A stretch of 64,000 nucleotides of DNA from Bacillus sp. Y1 (GTDB lineage Bacteria > Bacillota > Bacilli > Bacillales > Cytobacillaceae), in assembly GCF_003586445.1 (NCBI RefSeq), contig NZ_CP030028.1:2184501-2248500 (forward strand). The letters run 5' to 3'. The stretch's first letter is position 1. Every line of letters starts with the position of its first letter. This document shows positions 44,149-52,641 of the stretch, piece after piece. The notes beneath the pieces were generated by a model. The model was not told the DNA's origin. It searched no databases and worked only from the letters and a program-made list of their open reading frames with translations. Both the position numbers and the translations under genes were made by a program.

Positions 44149-44657
44149 TGGAGACGGCTATCGTCAATCAGCAATTCACGTATCATAAGAAGTCCGGGTA
44201 CATAGGGTTTATCGTTGCGATGATCTGTGTATGTTTGGTTGAAACGGTGGGGGTATCTTATCTACTCTACAAATGGAGCCCTGTTCTTCACTGGATTCAT
44301 CTATTATTATCAGTATCCACTATTCTTTTCCTCATTCTTGATTTACGAGCGGTCAACAAGAACCCGATCATCCTTCAAAATGACGAACTCATCATAAAAG
44401 TAGGACTTCGCCCGGCTGTTCATATTCAGCTTTCAGATATCTTAGAGATCAAGAGTGGAAAATTGAACTTTGAGAATGACCGAAAAAATAAAGAAGTGCT
44501 CGACCTCTCGTTATTAGGGTTTGACGAACCGACTTTTGAAATCGTTTTATCGGAGCCGATCCATAACAAAAACAAGAGCATTCAACGTATCTTTTTTACA
44601 GTAGATGATGAACGTGCCTTTTATGAACTAGTGAATCAAGGGAGGGGAAATCATTGA
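44148..44657 (+). CDS. Membrane protein with PH-like domain
   Basis: 169 aa. Two membrane helices (about residues 20-40 and 48-66) then a cytoplasmic domain with a bacterial PH-like look (NDELIIKVGLRPAVHIQLSDI, then RIFFTVDDERAFYELV). Middle gene of the MarR-PH-CPBP operon, overlapping both neighbours by 1-4 bases. Function unknown. Confidence 0.75.
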   Translation: METAIVNQQFTYHKKSGYIGFIVAMICVCLVETVGVSYLLYKWSPVLHWIHLLLSVSTILFLILDLRAVNKNPIILQNDELIIKVGLRPAVHIQLSDILEIKSGKLNFENDRKNKEVLDLSLLGFDEPTFEIVLSEPIHNKNKSIQRIFFTVDDERAFYELVNQGRGNH

Positions 44658-45379
44658 GTATTTTCTATTGGATCGTCCTTCTATTTCTCGTGACGTACGA
44701 ACCCGTCTATGGTTATTTTGATTATCAGAAATTTAAACCGAGAGTCGCACAATTTCCATTGGAGAGAGTGAAGTATTATAAAAAAGTCATGCTCGGACTT
44801 TGGATTCCGACCTTTGTGATCCTAACAATAACTGCATTTGGTCCTATGAAATTCCATGACATCGGCTTAAAAGGAATCACCATTAATACATCAACTTTAG
44901 GACCTTGGGTCACGTATGGTTCTTTCGGATTAGCAGGGATCTATTTGGTTAGTCTCATATATTATTTAGTAGGTTCCAAGGTTAGTATAAAAATGAGAAC
45001 CGACATTGCCGAGCTAAAGAAAAGAGAGCACGAGAAAATCGCGTTTAAAGACATTTTGCCACATTCGAAAGAAGACAAACGTGTATGGACGTATGTGTCT
45101 TGGACAGCGGGAATCACGGAAGAAATCATTTACCGAGGCTTTCTAATTTTTGCCCTTTTTCAGCTGTTTCCGGGTCTTTCCATTTGGCCCGTGTTGATCC
45201 TTTCCTCCTTGTTATTTGGTTTGGCCCACACTTACCAAGGAATTCTGAATGTCATTAAAACCTCATTGATTGGCTTGTGTTTCGCCGTTTTATATATCGG
45301 ATTAGACTCGATTGTCCCCCTCATAATTTTGCACTTCATAATCGATTATGTTGGAAAGATCGGGGATGATGGGGAATGA
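44654..45379 (+). CDS. CPBP-family intramembrane metalloprotease
   Basis: 241 aa, about six membrane helices. The CPBP (CAAX/Abi) motifs are present: EExxxR in AGITEEIIYRGFL near residue 158, FGLAHTYQG near 193-201 (first His ligand) and ILHFIIDYVG near 224 (second His). Related proteins include prenyl-protein proteases and bacteriocin self-immunity proteins. TTG start with GGGAGGGGAAATCA upstream. With a MarR regulator, an immunity or stress role is possible. Confidence 0.88.
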   Translation: MSIFYWIVLLFLVTYEPVYGYFDYQKFKPRVAQFPLERVKYYKKVMLGLWIPTFVILTITAFGPMKFHDIGLKGITINTSTLGPWVTYGSFGLAGIYLVSLIYYLVGSKVSIKMRTDIAELKKREHEKIAFKDILPHSKEDKRVWTYVSWTAGITEEIIYRGFLIFALFQLFPGLSIWPVLILSSLLFGLAHTYQGILNVIKTSLIGLCFAVLYIGLDSIVPLIILHFIIDYVGKIGDDGE

Positions 45380-45464
45380 AATAACCCGATTTGTTTAATA
45401 CCTAACAAGTGCTTTCAGGATAATTATGGTAAAAGATAGCAAGATTTTCTGGAGGGATTATCTC

Positions 45465-45701
45465 ATGGAGAAAATTTTAGTGAAAACGGGAATATATTCA
45501 TTTATAGGTTCTTTCTTCTTATTAATTATTTTTATGAAAAGGGAACAAAACACGATAGACGTAGACGGGATGACTACATTTACGGTGACCCCTTACCCAG
45601 AGTTTTTCTTTAATATTTTTAGATATTCGGTAATTTCTGCAGTCATTGCAGTTGTACTTGTATGTGGTTATATACTGACAAATAAGAAAAGTTCGGAATA
45701 A
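45465..45701 (+). CDS. Small two-helix membrane protein
   Basis: 78 aa, hydrophobic at about residues 8-25 and 53-71 with an exposed middle loop. CTGGAGGGATTATCTC precedes ATG 45465. Family not recognised. Confidence 0.65.
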   Translation: MEKILVKTGIYSFIGSFFLLIIFMKREQNTIDVDGMTTFTVTPYPEFFFNIFRYSVISAVIAVVLVCGYILTNKKSSE

Positions 45702-45754
45702 ACTTAACAGATTTATTTTTGGTTTATGATGGAGCGTAGTTTTTTAAGCACCCG

Positions 45755-45955
45755 AGTGGAGAAATAGGCGGAGAAATTCCGCCTATTTAATAATTATTAT
45801 TAAAAAACATTAAAATAGACGGAGAGTTTCCGCCTATTGGCTCAAAAAAATCGAAAAGAAGTGATTTTGCTTTGCGTAAGCGGAAAAACTCCTCTTATTT
45901 ACCTCATAACAAGCTCCATTTTGCATTTAACGGAAAAATATCCGCTTATTTTACT
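45755..45955. repeat. Array D: four hairpin repeats
   Basis: CGGAG/CGGAAAAA centres lie at 45769, 45820, 45881 and 45931 (spacing 51, 61, 50). Unit 1 is a perfect 11-bp hairpin AAATAGGCGGA / TCCGCCTATTT; units 2-4 are variants (TAGACGGA, TAAGCGGA, TAACGGA) with partly compensating arms. No spacers, no open frame. Confidence 0.75.
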
Positions 45956-46174
45956 TTAGCTGGTTACTCGATTAAGGACAATACATCTTATGTGGTTTAC
46001 TTTTTTATATACCAATAGCGATGCCTATATAACTGTCATTTCGGCAAGTATTTTGAAAATAGTACCTCAAAACGGAACCCTTTATTTAAGCACTAGTGGC
46101 TTTTTTTATGAAAGAAACCACCATAAAAAGCATATATTAAGGACAGGCCATAAATAGTTCGGAGATGAGTCAAC
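45956..46174. other. Gap before yitT-like gene
   Basis: No gene recognised. A small palindromic hairpin with T run (AGCACTAGTGGCTTTTTTT, 46091-46109) may be a terminator of uncertain origin. Confidence 0.35.
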
Positions 46175-46771
46175 ATGGTGTATTTCCTTAAGAAAACGGG
46201 AATTGTCCTACTTGGCAGTATGTTATTGTCTTTTGGTATCAATTTTTTTTTAGTTCCTTTTGAGGTACTTGATGGTGGAATCATTGGGATTGGTTTAATA
46301 ATAAAGTATTTAACGGGGATACAAGCGGGTTTAGTCATTATATTATTGAGTGTCCCGATTTTTATGCTAGCTTGGTTATATAATAAAAATTATTTTTATA
46401 ATAGTTTACATGGGATGCTCATCTCTTCCTTTGTCATTGATTTACTGGCCTCTTCTCAACTTTTACCATCTGATATGATTCTTCACCCGATCGTTAGTTC
46501 GATATTGGGAGGGATTTTTATTGGAGTGGGTATTGGGATCATGCTTAGATATGAAACAAGTACAGGAGGAACAGACCTCATTGCCCAATTTATATCAAAA
46601 TTTTTTAACATCAATGTTGGAATGATCATATTTGTCATCGATACGGTTGTGATTTCCATAGGAGGATGGCTCATTTCAAAAGATACCTTTCTCTTGTCGA
46701 TTTTGACCGTGATCATTGTAGGCTTTTTTACTAGCTTTTGTACATGGAACTACAAAACAGAAAATGGTTAG
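46175..46771 (+). CDS. YitT/DUF161-family membrane protein
   Basis: 198 aa with five to six membrane helices. Family marks: GSMLLSFGINFFLVPFEVLDGG, then GGIFIGVGIGIMLRYETSTGGTD near residues 110-132. Longer YitT proteins have a C-terminal DUF2179 domain that is absent here, so this is the short form. Transport role is suspected for the family, substrate unknown. TCGGAGATGAGTCAAC precedes the ATG. Confidence 0.88.
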   Translation: MVYFLKKTGIVLLGSMLLSFGINFFLVPFEVLDGGIIGIGLIIKYLTGIQAGLVIILLSVPIFMLAWLYNKNYFYNSLHGMLISSFVIDLLASSQLLPSDMILHPIVSSILGGIFIGVGIGIMLRYETSTGGTDLIAQFISKFFNINVGMIIFVIDTVVISIGGWLISKDTFLLSILTVIIVGFFTSFCTWNYKTENG

Positions 46772-46811
46772 AAGTCTTCATTAGTTGTGCAAAATCTAAC
46801 TTATATGAAAA

Positions 46812-46842
46812 CAGGCATTCCTTTAAAATAGGGATGCCTTTT
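46812..46842 (+). terminator. Rho-independent terminator
   Basis: AGGCATTCC / GGGATGCCT followed by TTT. Confidence 0.82.
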
Positions 46843-46933
46843 ACTATTAAACAAAACTTGAATGTCAAATTCTTTTTTTACTCGAGCAGGGAGTTAAAAA
46901 AACGTTATAAAGAATAGATATTTGTAAAAAGTG

Positions 46934-46961
46934 TGAAATAAATGTGGCTGTGAATCGACTA
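46934..46961 (+). promoter_or_regulatory. Putative ECF-sigma promoter
   Basis: TGAAAT and CGACTA separated by 16 bp, 47 bp before the sigma gene. ECF promoters in Bacillus read TGAAAC-N16-CGTC, so this may be an autoregulatory site. Confidence 0.45.
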
Positions 46962-47007
46962 ATTGATAAGTACAAAAAATCGGAGGGATTAGGGAGTTGA
47001 CCAGCTC

Positions 47008-47502
47008 ATGATTAGCAACAAAATTTCGGAATGGTTTTACTTGTACAACAAAGATATTTATCATTTTTTGGTTTATTACATTGGGTCGAGTGATGTTGAG
47101 GATCTGGTGCAGGAAGTTTTTATCCGAGCCATTAAAGGCTTTGATACGTTTCAGCAAAAATCGAGTCCTAAAACCTGGCTTTTTTCGATTGCACGCCATG
47201 TAGGGATGGATGAAATGAGAAAAAGGAAGCGCGTAAGGATGATGCAAAAGCTTTGGTTCTGGGAAGAGAAAACACCGGAGATTATTTTTCAAGAAAATGA
47301 AAATAACCGGTTACTTTACGAGGCGATCCAAGCATTAAAATCAAATTATCGAGATGTGATCATCCTGAGAGGAATTAAAGAACTTTCTGTATCTGAAACA
47401 GCATCCATATTACATTGGAATGAAAATAAGGTTCGAATCACCTATCATCGTGCACTAAAGGCACTGCAAAAAGCAAAGGAGGATTTTCTATATGAAAGAT
47501 AA
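47008..47502 (+). CDS. ECF sigma factor
   Basis: 164 aa. Sigma-70 region 2 (about residues 8-75; VEDLVQEVFIRAIKGFDTF and SPKTWLFSIARHVGMDEMRK) and region 4 (about 105-160; LKSNYRDVIILRGIKELSVSE, then NEN KVRITYHRALKAL). No further domains, so a classic ECF factor. GGAGGGATTAGGGAG is somewhat far from the ATG. The next gene overlaps by 11 bases and encodes its likely anti-sigma factor. Confidence 0.93.
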   Translation: MISNKISEWFYLYNKDIYHFLVYYIGSSDVEDLVQEVFIRAIKGFDTFQQKSSPKTWLFSIARHVGMDEMRKRKRVRMMQKLWFWEEKTPEIIFQENENNRLLYEAIQALKSNYRDVIILRGIKELSVSETASILHWNENKVRITYHRALKALQKAKEDFLYER

Positions 47503-48223
47503 TGAGAAATTTCATGATTTAGAGAGAAACATCCGATCCTTACCTGAACCGGATTATGATAAACAGTTTACAAAGGAAATCCAAAATCGAATCCATGAAA
47601 ATGTATTACAGTTTGCAAGTTCTTATGATAAAAAGAAAAAGAGAGTGACCATTATGAAAAAGATTTCATTAGGTTTAGTTAGTGTAGCAGCCCTCGTGTT
47701 ATTCGCCATTCTTACCCTTCCAATAAATGAGGATCGTCCATCTAGTTCTGATCCAAATGAACAAGCACCAACAGATGAAACGATAGTGGACCATGAAAAA
47801 GAGGTTATTGATCAGAATAAAGACACAGAAATTCTTTATGAAAATACAGAATATGGTTTTACTTTTACCCTTCCAAAAAGTTGGGGTGATTACCAGATTG
47901 TATCGGATTCTTGGGAAGGGATTTCAGAACAAAATAATACAATGGAACATGGTCCCATTCTTTCCATTAGGCATCCTCAATGGTCAGAGGAAAAGCCAAG
48001 ACAAGATATTCCGATATTGATTTTTACTCTTACTCAATGGTACTCGCTTGAAAAAGGGGAATTTCATATAGGTGCTGCTCCTGTTGGTCCAACTTTATTA
48101 GGGCAAAATAATGAGTATGTTTTTGCGCTTCCAGCAAGGAATAACTTTGCCTTTTTAGAGGGTTACGAAGAAGTAGAAACGATTTTAGCAAATCAGCCAC
48201 TTCAACCGAATGAAGAGAGATAA
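47492..48223 (+). CDS. Probable membrane-bound anti-sigma factor
   Basis: 243 aa. Cytoplasmic N-terminus (about residues 1-55, acidic, helical), a single membrane helix (about 57-76) and an extracytoplasmic part with a folded beta-rich domain (about 105-225; YENTEYGFTFTLPKSWGDY). No HxxxCxxC zinc motif, so it is not a ZAS-type anti-sigma. AAAGGAGGATTTTC precedes the start. Overlap with the sigma gene and topology point to an anti-sigma role; the target of its outer domain is unknown. Confidence 0.8.
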   Translation: MKDNEKFHDLERNIRSLPEPDYDKQFTKEIQNRIHENVLQFASSYDKKKKRVTIMKKISLGLVSVAALVLFAILTLPINEDRPSSSDPNEQAPTDETIVDHEKEVIDQNKDTEILYENTEYGFTFTLPKSWGDYQIVSDSWEGISEQNNTMEHGPILSIRHPQWSEEKPRQDIPILIFTLTQWYSLEKGEFHIGAAPVGPTLLGQNNEYVFALPARNNFAFLEGYEEVETILANQPLQPNEER

Positions 48224-48279
48224 AGAACAAATAATTGAGGAACAATAAGTGGAAAAGGTATATAAAGGCGAGGGAATTT

Positions 48280-49014
48280 ATGAAAAAGAGTGCCATAGTG
48301 TTCCTATGTTTTCTTATTGTCCTGCTTCCATCACAAGTTTTCGCTAAGCAGAAAGTCCCTATCTTAATTTATCATTCGATCGATGAATTTAAGGGTGTGG
48401 GTTCTAAAGAGTTATATGTAACCCCTGAAAATTTCGAGAAACAAATGATATATTTACGAGATCATGATTTTACTTTATTAACGTTTGAACAGTGGGAAGA
48501 TCAAAATAATGTAAAAAAACCGATTTTCATTACGTTTGATGACGGATACAAAAACAATTTGAATGCATTTGACATTTTTCGAAAACTGAAAAATGAAAGG
48601 TTCCAACCGAAAGGTACGGTGTTTGTTCTTTCTGACTTTATCGGCCGTTCCAACCGATTATCACAAGCGGATCTCAAAAAGATGGTTGGTTCAGGTATGA
48701 TCTCGATCCAGTCCCATACCGCTACACATCCTGATCTGACGAAAATAAATAATTTTGATTTTGAACTAAAGAAGTCCAAAGAAAAAATTCAAAACATAAC
48801 GGGCAAACCAGTGATTGCTCTTGCGTATCCATATGGAAATACAAATAAAAAGGTTGTAGAAGAAACGAAGAAATACTATTCGTATGGACTTACGACTACT
48901 CCTGAAGTATTTTCTGAGAAAGGCATGAAAGATGAACTTTACTTTTTGCCAAGAATGTATATTAAGTATTCCACTACCATTGAGGATTTTGGAAAGATTG
49001 TAGAAGGAAGATGA
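48280..49014 (+). CDS. Secreted polysaccharide deacetylase
   Basis: 244 aa. Signal peptide about residues 1-21 (VFA cleavage). NodB-type carbohydrate esterase 4: ILIYHSIDEF, metal Asp pair in FITFDDGYKNN near 83-93, SHTATHPDLT near 147-156 (metal His residues) and YPYGNTNKKV near 185. Probably removes acetyl groups from wall polysaccharide such as peptidoglycan GlcNAc or MurNAc. GGCGAGGGAATTT precedes ATG 48280. Sits 57 bp after the anti-sigma gene, so it may be part of the ECF regulon. Confidence 0.92.
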   Translation: MKKSAIVFLCFLIVLLPSQVFAKQKVPILIYHSIDEFKGVGSKELYVTPENFEKQMIYLRDHDFTLLTFEQWEDQNNVKKPIFITFDDGYKNNLNAFDIFRKLKNERFQPKGTVFVLSDFIGRSNRLSQADLKKMVGSGMISIQSHTATHPDLTKINNFDFELKKSKEKIQNITGKPVIALAYPYGNTNKKVVEETKKYYSYGLTTTPEVFSEKGMKDELYFLPRMYIKYSTTIEDFGKIVEGR

Positions 49015-49045
49015 AAACATTACTATGGTGCATATATGGATGTAA

Positions 49046-49068
49046 CAGCTGCTTACCAGGCAGCTTTT
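49046..49068 (+). terminator. Rho-independent terminator
   Basis: AGCTGC / GCAGCT followed by TTTTCTTG; short. Confidence 0.65.
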
Positions 49069-49191
49069 CTTGTTCAATGGATAATTTATAGTGGAAATAT
49101 GATGAAAACTCATCAAATCTGCTATTGTATTTTTTTAGTAATGCAAGAGATAATAAAAATGACGGAAAATATGATTTAAGGTGTGGCTTAC

Positions 49192-49434
49192 TTGTATTAT
49201 TTATTAGCTATTGGATTGATTGGATTAGGAATAGTAGGACTGTATGTGACTATTTTTAAATATACAAAAGAGCAATACAAGTCGGTGAAATTCACAGGAA
49301 CGGGTCAAGGTTTAGATGGTGCTATCTTCGCAGCCATTATGAATGTACTTCCGTGGTGGATGGTCAAAGCTTTTCTAATTTTTAGTAGTGTGGTTGCGGT
49401 ATTTATAGGCGTCATGACCCTTATAACGATGTAA
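49192..49434 (+). CDS. Small two-helix membrane protein
   Basis: 80 aa: hydrophobic N-terminus (about residues 2-22), a cytoplasmic or exposed middle (YTKEQYKSVKFTGTGQG), and a second pair of helices near the end. TTG 49192 has AAGGTG eight bases upstream; GTG 49183 is the alternative. Family not recognised. Confidence 0.62.
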   Translation: MYYLLAIGLIGLGIVGLYVTIFKYTKEQYKSVKFTGTGQGLDGAIFAAIMNVLPWWMVKAFLIFSSVVAVFIGVMTLITM

Positions 49435-49535
49435 AAACCAGTTTGACCTAATGTTGCCAGATATAAGGTTAGGGAATGTTGTGGACCGCAAAAATAGATA
49501 AAATTCTTATTAAATGATCCCTTAGGTGAATATAT

Positions 49536-49889
49536 ATGAAAAAGAATGTAATCATTATTTCATTGTTGTTACTTTGTTTATTTGCATATGGTGTCTACTG
49601 GCTGTTATTTGATATTAATCGAATAAATCCAGGAGAATTTATTTCACAATCTACTTCCCCTAACAGTGATTACACGATAAAAGCTTATGTAAATAATGGT
49701 GGGGCAACAACAGATTATGCTGTTCTAGGAGTATTGTATTTCAATGAAGAGAATAGAAGGCCAAAGAATATATATTGGAACTATCATGAGGAACAAGCGG
49801 AAATAAAGTGGGAAAATGAAAATACGGTTGTTATTAATGGCCATAAATTAAAGATACCTAACGAAACATACGATTTTAGAAAAGATTAA
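49536..49889 (+). CDS. DUF5412-family protein
   Basis: 117 aa. One N-terminal membrane helix (about residues 5-26) and an extracytoplasmic domain with the family-like core SPNSDYTIKAYVNNGGATTD and the C-terminal VINGHKLKIPNETYDFR. Function unknown. TTAGGTGAATATAT precedes the ATG. Confidence 0.78.
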   Translation: MKKNVIIISLLLLCLFAYGVYWLLFDINRINPGEFISQSTSPNSDYTIKAYVNNGGATTDYAVLGVLYFNEENRRPKNIYWNYHEEQAEIKWENENTVVINGHKLKIPNETYDFRKD

Positions 49890-50080
49890 TTTTTCGATGA
49901 CCGTATAGTGTAACTGGAAGGTATTACGATTTTTATGATATTAAGTACGCTGAAATTTAGAGCGAAGTTAGTTTCAAGTAATGAGAAAATAGCTTCTTGT
50001 ACGAACTCTGTTAGACTGAAACTTTTCCCTTGTTTAATCGTAAATAAGCAAGTGACAAATCGTTCTATGGAGGGGATAGA

Positions 50081-50437
50081 ATGAAATTCATTGTTCTTCT
50101 AGCGGTTCTGCTTCTGTTGTTTTTTGTATTAGAAAAAGTAATCAATAAGTTCCTTGGAGTAGAAAAAAAGAAAATCTCTGATACACCTGGGAAAAAGATT
50201 GACCAATGGGGAAGAGGGATCACTCTTTTCATTTTTTTATTCGCATTATGGTTTGTGGTAGATAGTGATTCGTTCCTTGTAAAAAAGCTGTTTTGGATGA
50301 GTTACCTTATCCTTTTAGGAGGATTTCAAGCGGTTCTAGAATTTATTTATCTAAAGAATACTAAGCAATATATTACGACAGTAATTATGGTAATAGTAAC
50401 TCTGATCTTTATTTTTAATATGGAACTTTTTATATAG
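50081..50437 (+). CDS. DUF4181-family membrane protein
   Basis: 118 aa, four membrane helices; the linker VEKKKISDTPGKKIDQWGRG near residues 27-46 is the family hallmark as I recall it. Function unknown. TATGGAGGGGATAGA precedes the ATG. Confidence 0.78.
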   Translation: MKFIVLLAVLLLLFFVLEKVINKFLGVEKKKISDTPGKKIDQWGRGITLFIFLFALWFVVDSDSFLVKKLFWMSYLILLGGFQAVLEFIYLKNTKQYITTVIMVIVTLIFIFNMELFI

Positions 50438-50568
50438 ATTTATAGTAAAAATTCTAGACTCTTTTCCGGGTGATTATAGTCTTCATTACTATGAGACTCT
50501 CAACTTTTTGTTCCCCAATGATAGTTTTTATGTTTAAATGAGGACAGAAAAGGGAGAGGATGGATCCA

Positions 50569-50886
50569 ATGGCAGAATTTACGAATGTAACAATCTCTAC
50601 GAAAGCAAATATTTACTTTGAGGGAAAGGTAACTAGTAGAACGGTAGTTTTTCAAGATGGAACCCGAAAAACGTTAGGAATTATGCTTCCGGGAGAATAT
50701 GAATTTTCAACATCTCAAAAAGAAGAGATGGATATTCAAACGGGAGTACTTGAATATAAATTACAGGGACAAGATTGGAAAACGATCGAAAATAATGGCG
50801 TGTTTTATGTGCCTGCAAACGAAAGCTTTTCTTTAAAAGTTCATTCGGTTGTTGATTATTGTTGTTCTTATCTTTCTGAGGAGTAA
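50569..50886 (+). CDS. ppnP: Pyrimidine/purine nucleoside phosphorylase PpnP
   Basis: 105 aa, a single cupin-like beta barrel. E. coli PpnP (94 aa) phosphorolyses several nucleosides to base and ribose-1-phosphate. Characteristic pieces: FEGKVTSRTVVFQDGTRKTL near residues 19-38, LGIMLPGEYEF near 38, and YVPANESFSLKV near 83. AGGGAGAGGATGG precedes ATG 50569. No salvage partner adjoins. Confidence 0.9.
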   Translation: MAEFTNVTISTKANIYFEGKVTSRTVVFQDGTRKTLGIMLPGEYEFSTSQKEEMDIQTGVLEYKLQGQDWKTIENNGVFYVPANESFSLKVHSVVDYCCSYLSEE

Positions 50887-50906
50887 ATTGTTAAATATAT
50901 CATAAA

Positions 50907-50953
50907 AAAAGACCGGCACACTGACTAATTGGGCAGTGTCCGGTCTTTTTTTT
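50907..50953 (+). terminator. Rho-independent terminator
   Basis: GACCGGCACACTG / CAGTGTCCGGTC with a 10-nt loop and T8. Confidence 0.92.
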
Positions 50954-51047
50954 GGTAAAATATTCTTGACTCTATGTAAAGTTTATTATACATTATGTAT
51001 AACAAGTTTAACATGATGTAAAAGTAAATTGACAAGGGAGGTTCTTT

Positions 51048-51494
51048 ATGACGTATCAAGAAAAGAAAAGTATCGTATCATTGATTAGTGCTATTCTCAT
51101 TTTCGGATTTTATTGTTTGTATATGTACCCTCAGTATCCCGAAGGGGGGCTAGAGTCTTCTGAAGCCTTTCGTTTTTGGGGTAGTTTCGTCCTCATCTTG
51201 ACTGTCGTTTCAATCGTCGCACACATCGTAATCAGCATCATCTTTAACATCATCTTTAGAATGACAACCAGAGAAAAGGAACCAAAATTTGCGGATGAAT
51301 TGGATAAGTTAATCGACTTGAAAGCGTTCCGAAACTCGTTTTTTGTGTTTGTCATCGGCTTTCTTCTTGCCATGGGATCACTGATCATCTATCAGCCGTT
51401 ACACGTCATGTTCATGATTCTGATCATTTCGGGCTTTATTTCCGATGTGACCGGATCGGCTACAAAACTTTATCACTATCGGAGAGGAGTCTAA
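51048..51494 (+). CDS. Membrane protein upstream of XRE regulator
   Basis: 148 aa, four membrane helices in two pairs separated by a charged segment (about residues 72-92). CAAGGGAGGTTC precedes the ATG. Only one base separates it from the XRE gene, so the two are co-translated. Such membrane protein/short XRE pairs are frequent in Firmicutes; role unknown. Confidence 0.75.
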   Translation: MTYQEKKSIVSLISAILIFGFYCLYMYPQYPEGGLESSEAFRFWGSFVLILTVVSIVAHIVISIIFNIIFRMTTREKEPKFADELDKLIDLKAFRNSFFVFVIGFLLAMGSLIIYQPLHVMFMILIISGFISDVTGSATKLYHYRRGV

Positions 51495-51495
51495 A

Positions 51496-51720
51496 ATGGG
51501 TAAAAATCTTGTCGGCAATCACATTCGAAGATTACGATTCAATCATGATGAAATGACCCAGCAGCAATTAGCTGACAAGGTGGGCGTAACAAGACAAACC
51601 ATCGTGGCTCTCGAAAAGGGAAACTACTCCCCATCTCTTGAACTCGCTTTTCGCATTGCTCACGCCTTTCACTTACCGTTGGAAGAAGTATTCTTTTATG
51701 GAGATGACCCAACGCAGTAA
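51496..51720 (+). CDS. Short XRE-family regulator
   Basis: 74 aa, a single Cro/CI helix-turn-helix (MTQQQLADKVGVTRQTIVAL, about residues 20-39) with C-terminal LPLEEVFFYGDD typical of this compact group. GGAGAGGAGTCTAAA precedes the ATG. Likely controls the membrane-protein gene before it. Confidence 0.9.
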   Translation: MGKNLVGNHIRRLRFNHDEMTQQQLADKVGVTRQTIVALEKGNYSPSLELAFRIAHAFHLPLEEVFFYGDDPTQ

Positions 51721-51780
51721 GAATTATTGATTGTTTTTGCTTTACCGTTTGTCATTTTATGAACAGAAGGGGATAAGTAA

Positions 51781-52485
51781 ATGAAGTCAAACCAAAAAGC
51801 AGCCAAAATAGTGGGAGTATTGTTTATTCTTGCAGCCGTATCGGCGGTAGCAGGTGTGATGTTATACGATCCGATCCTAAACGGTTCCGATTACTTGATC
51901 AATGGTTCCAAACACGCCAACCAAGTCATATTGGGAGCACTAATGGAATTAATTCTTGTCGTTTCAGCGGTTGGTACAGCAACTACAATGTTTCCGATTT
52001 TAAGAAGGTATAACGAAACCATCGCTTTATGGCATGTTTGTTTTCGGTTTCTTGAAGCGATTGTCATTACGGTTGGTGTGATCAGTGTGCTGTCTCTTTT
52101 GACTTTAAGTCAGGAATTGGTTGCTGCTGGAGCTCCAGATGTAGCAGCTTTTCAAACGTCAGGTACCGTATTAAAAGCCATCCATGAATGGACATTTATG
52201 CTAGGTCCCAATTTCATGCTCGGTATCAATACGTTGATGTACAGTTATATATTTTATAAAACCAAGCTCGTACCAAGGTTTATCCCAATCTTAGGTATGA
52301 CAGGGGCAACTCTTGTATTTATTTGTGCCTTGTTAGTCATGTTTGATGTCATTGAACAAGTGTCTGTTTGGGGTGGGCTGTTGGCACTGCCAGTAGCAGC
52401 GAATGAAATGATTTTAGCCGTATGGCTGATCATGAAAGGATTTAATTCCTCAGCACTTGCTAGCTTGTTTTCTAAAAAGGAATAG
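51781..52485 (+). CDS. DUF4386-family membrane protein
   Basis: 234 aa, six to seven membrane helices. Family marks: KAAKIVGVLFILAAVSAVAG at the start, YNETIALWHVCFRFLEA near 81-97 and SYIFYKTKLVPRFIPILGM near 158-176. Function unknown. AGAAGGGGATAAGTAA precedes the ATG. Third gene in the run with the XRE pair. Confidence 0.88.
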   Translation: MKSNQKAAKIVGVLFILAAVSAVAGVMLYDPILNGSDYLINGSKHANQVILGALMELILVVSAVGTATTMFPILRRYNETIALWHVCFRFLEAIVITVGVISVLSLLTLSQELVAAGAPDVAAFQTSGTVLKAIHEWTFMLGPNFMLGINTLMYSYIFYKTKLVPRFIPILGMTGATLVFICALLVMFDVIEQVSVWGGLLALPVAANEMILAVWLIMKGFNSSALASLFSKKE

Positions 52486-52506
52486 ACTAGTAAGAAAAAC
52501 ATGTAG

Positions 52507-52538
52507 CGGACCTCCATATCACTGGAAGTCCGTTTTTT
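52507..52538 (+). terminator. Rho-independent terminator
   Basis: CGGACCTCC / GGAAGTCCG followed by TTTTTT. Confidence 0.85.
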
Positions 52539-52641
52539 AAATCTTGCTAGAAAAATAGTAAGTAATTCCCTAATTTTGGTCATGTTTGTTGTGTTATCTT
52601 GTGTTAAGAAGATCTACTAAAGTAAAGTTGGTGCAATAATA

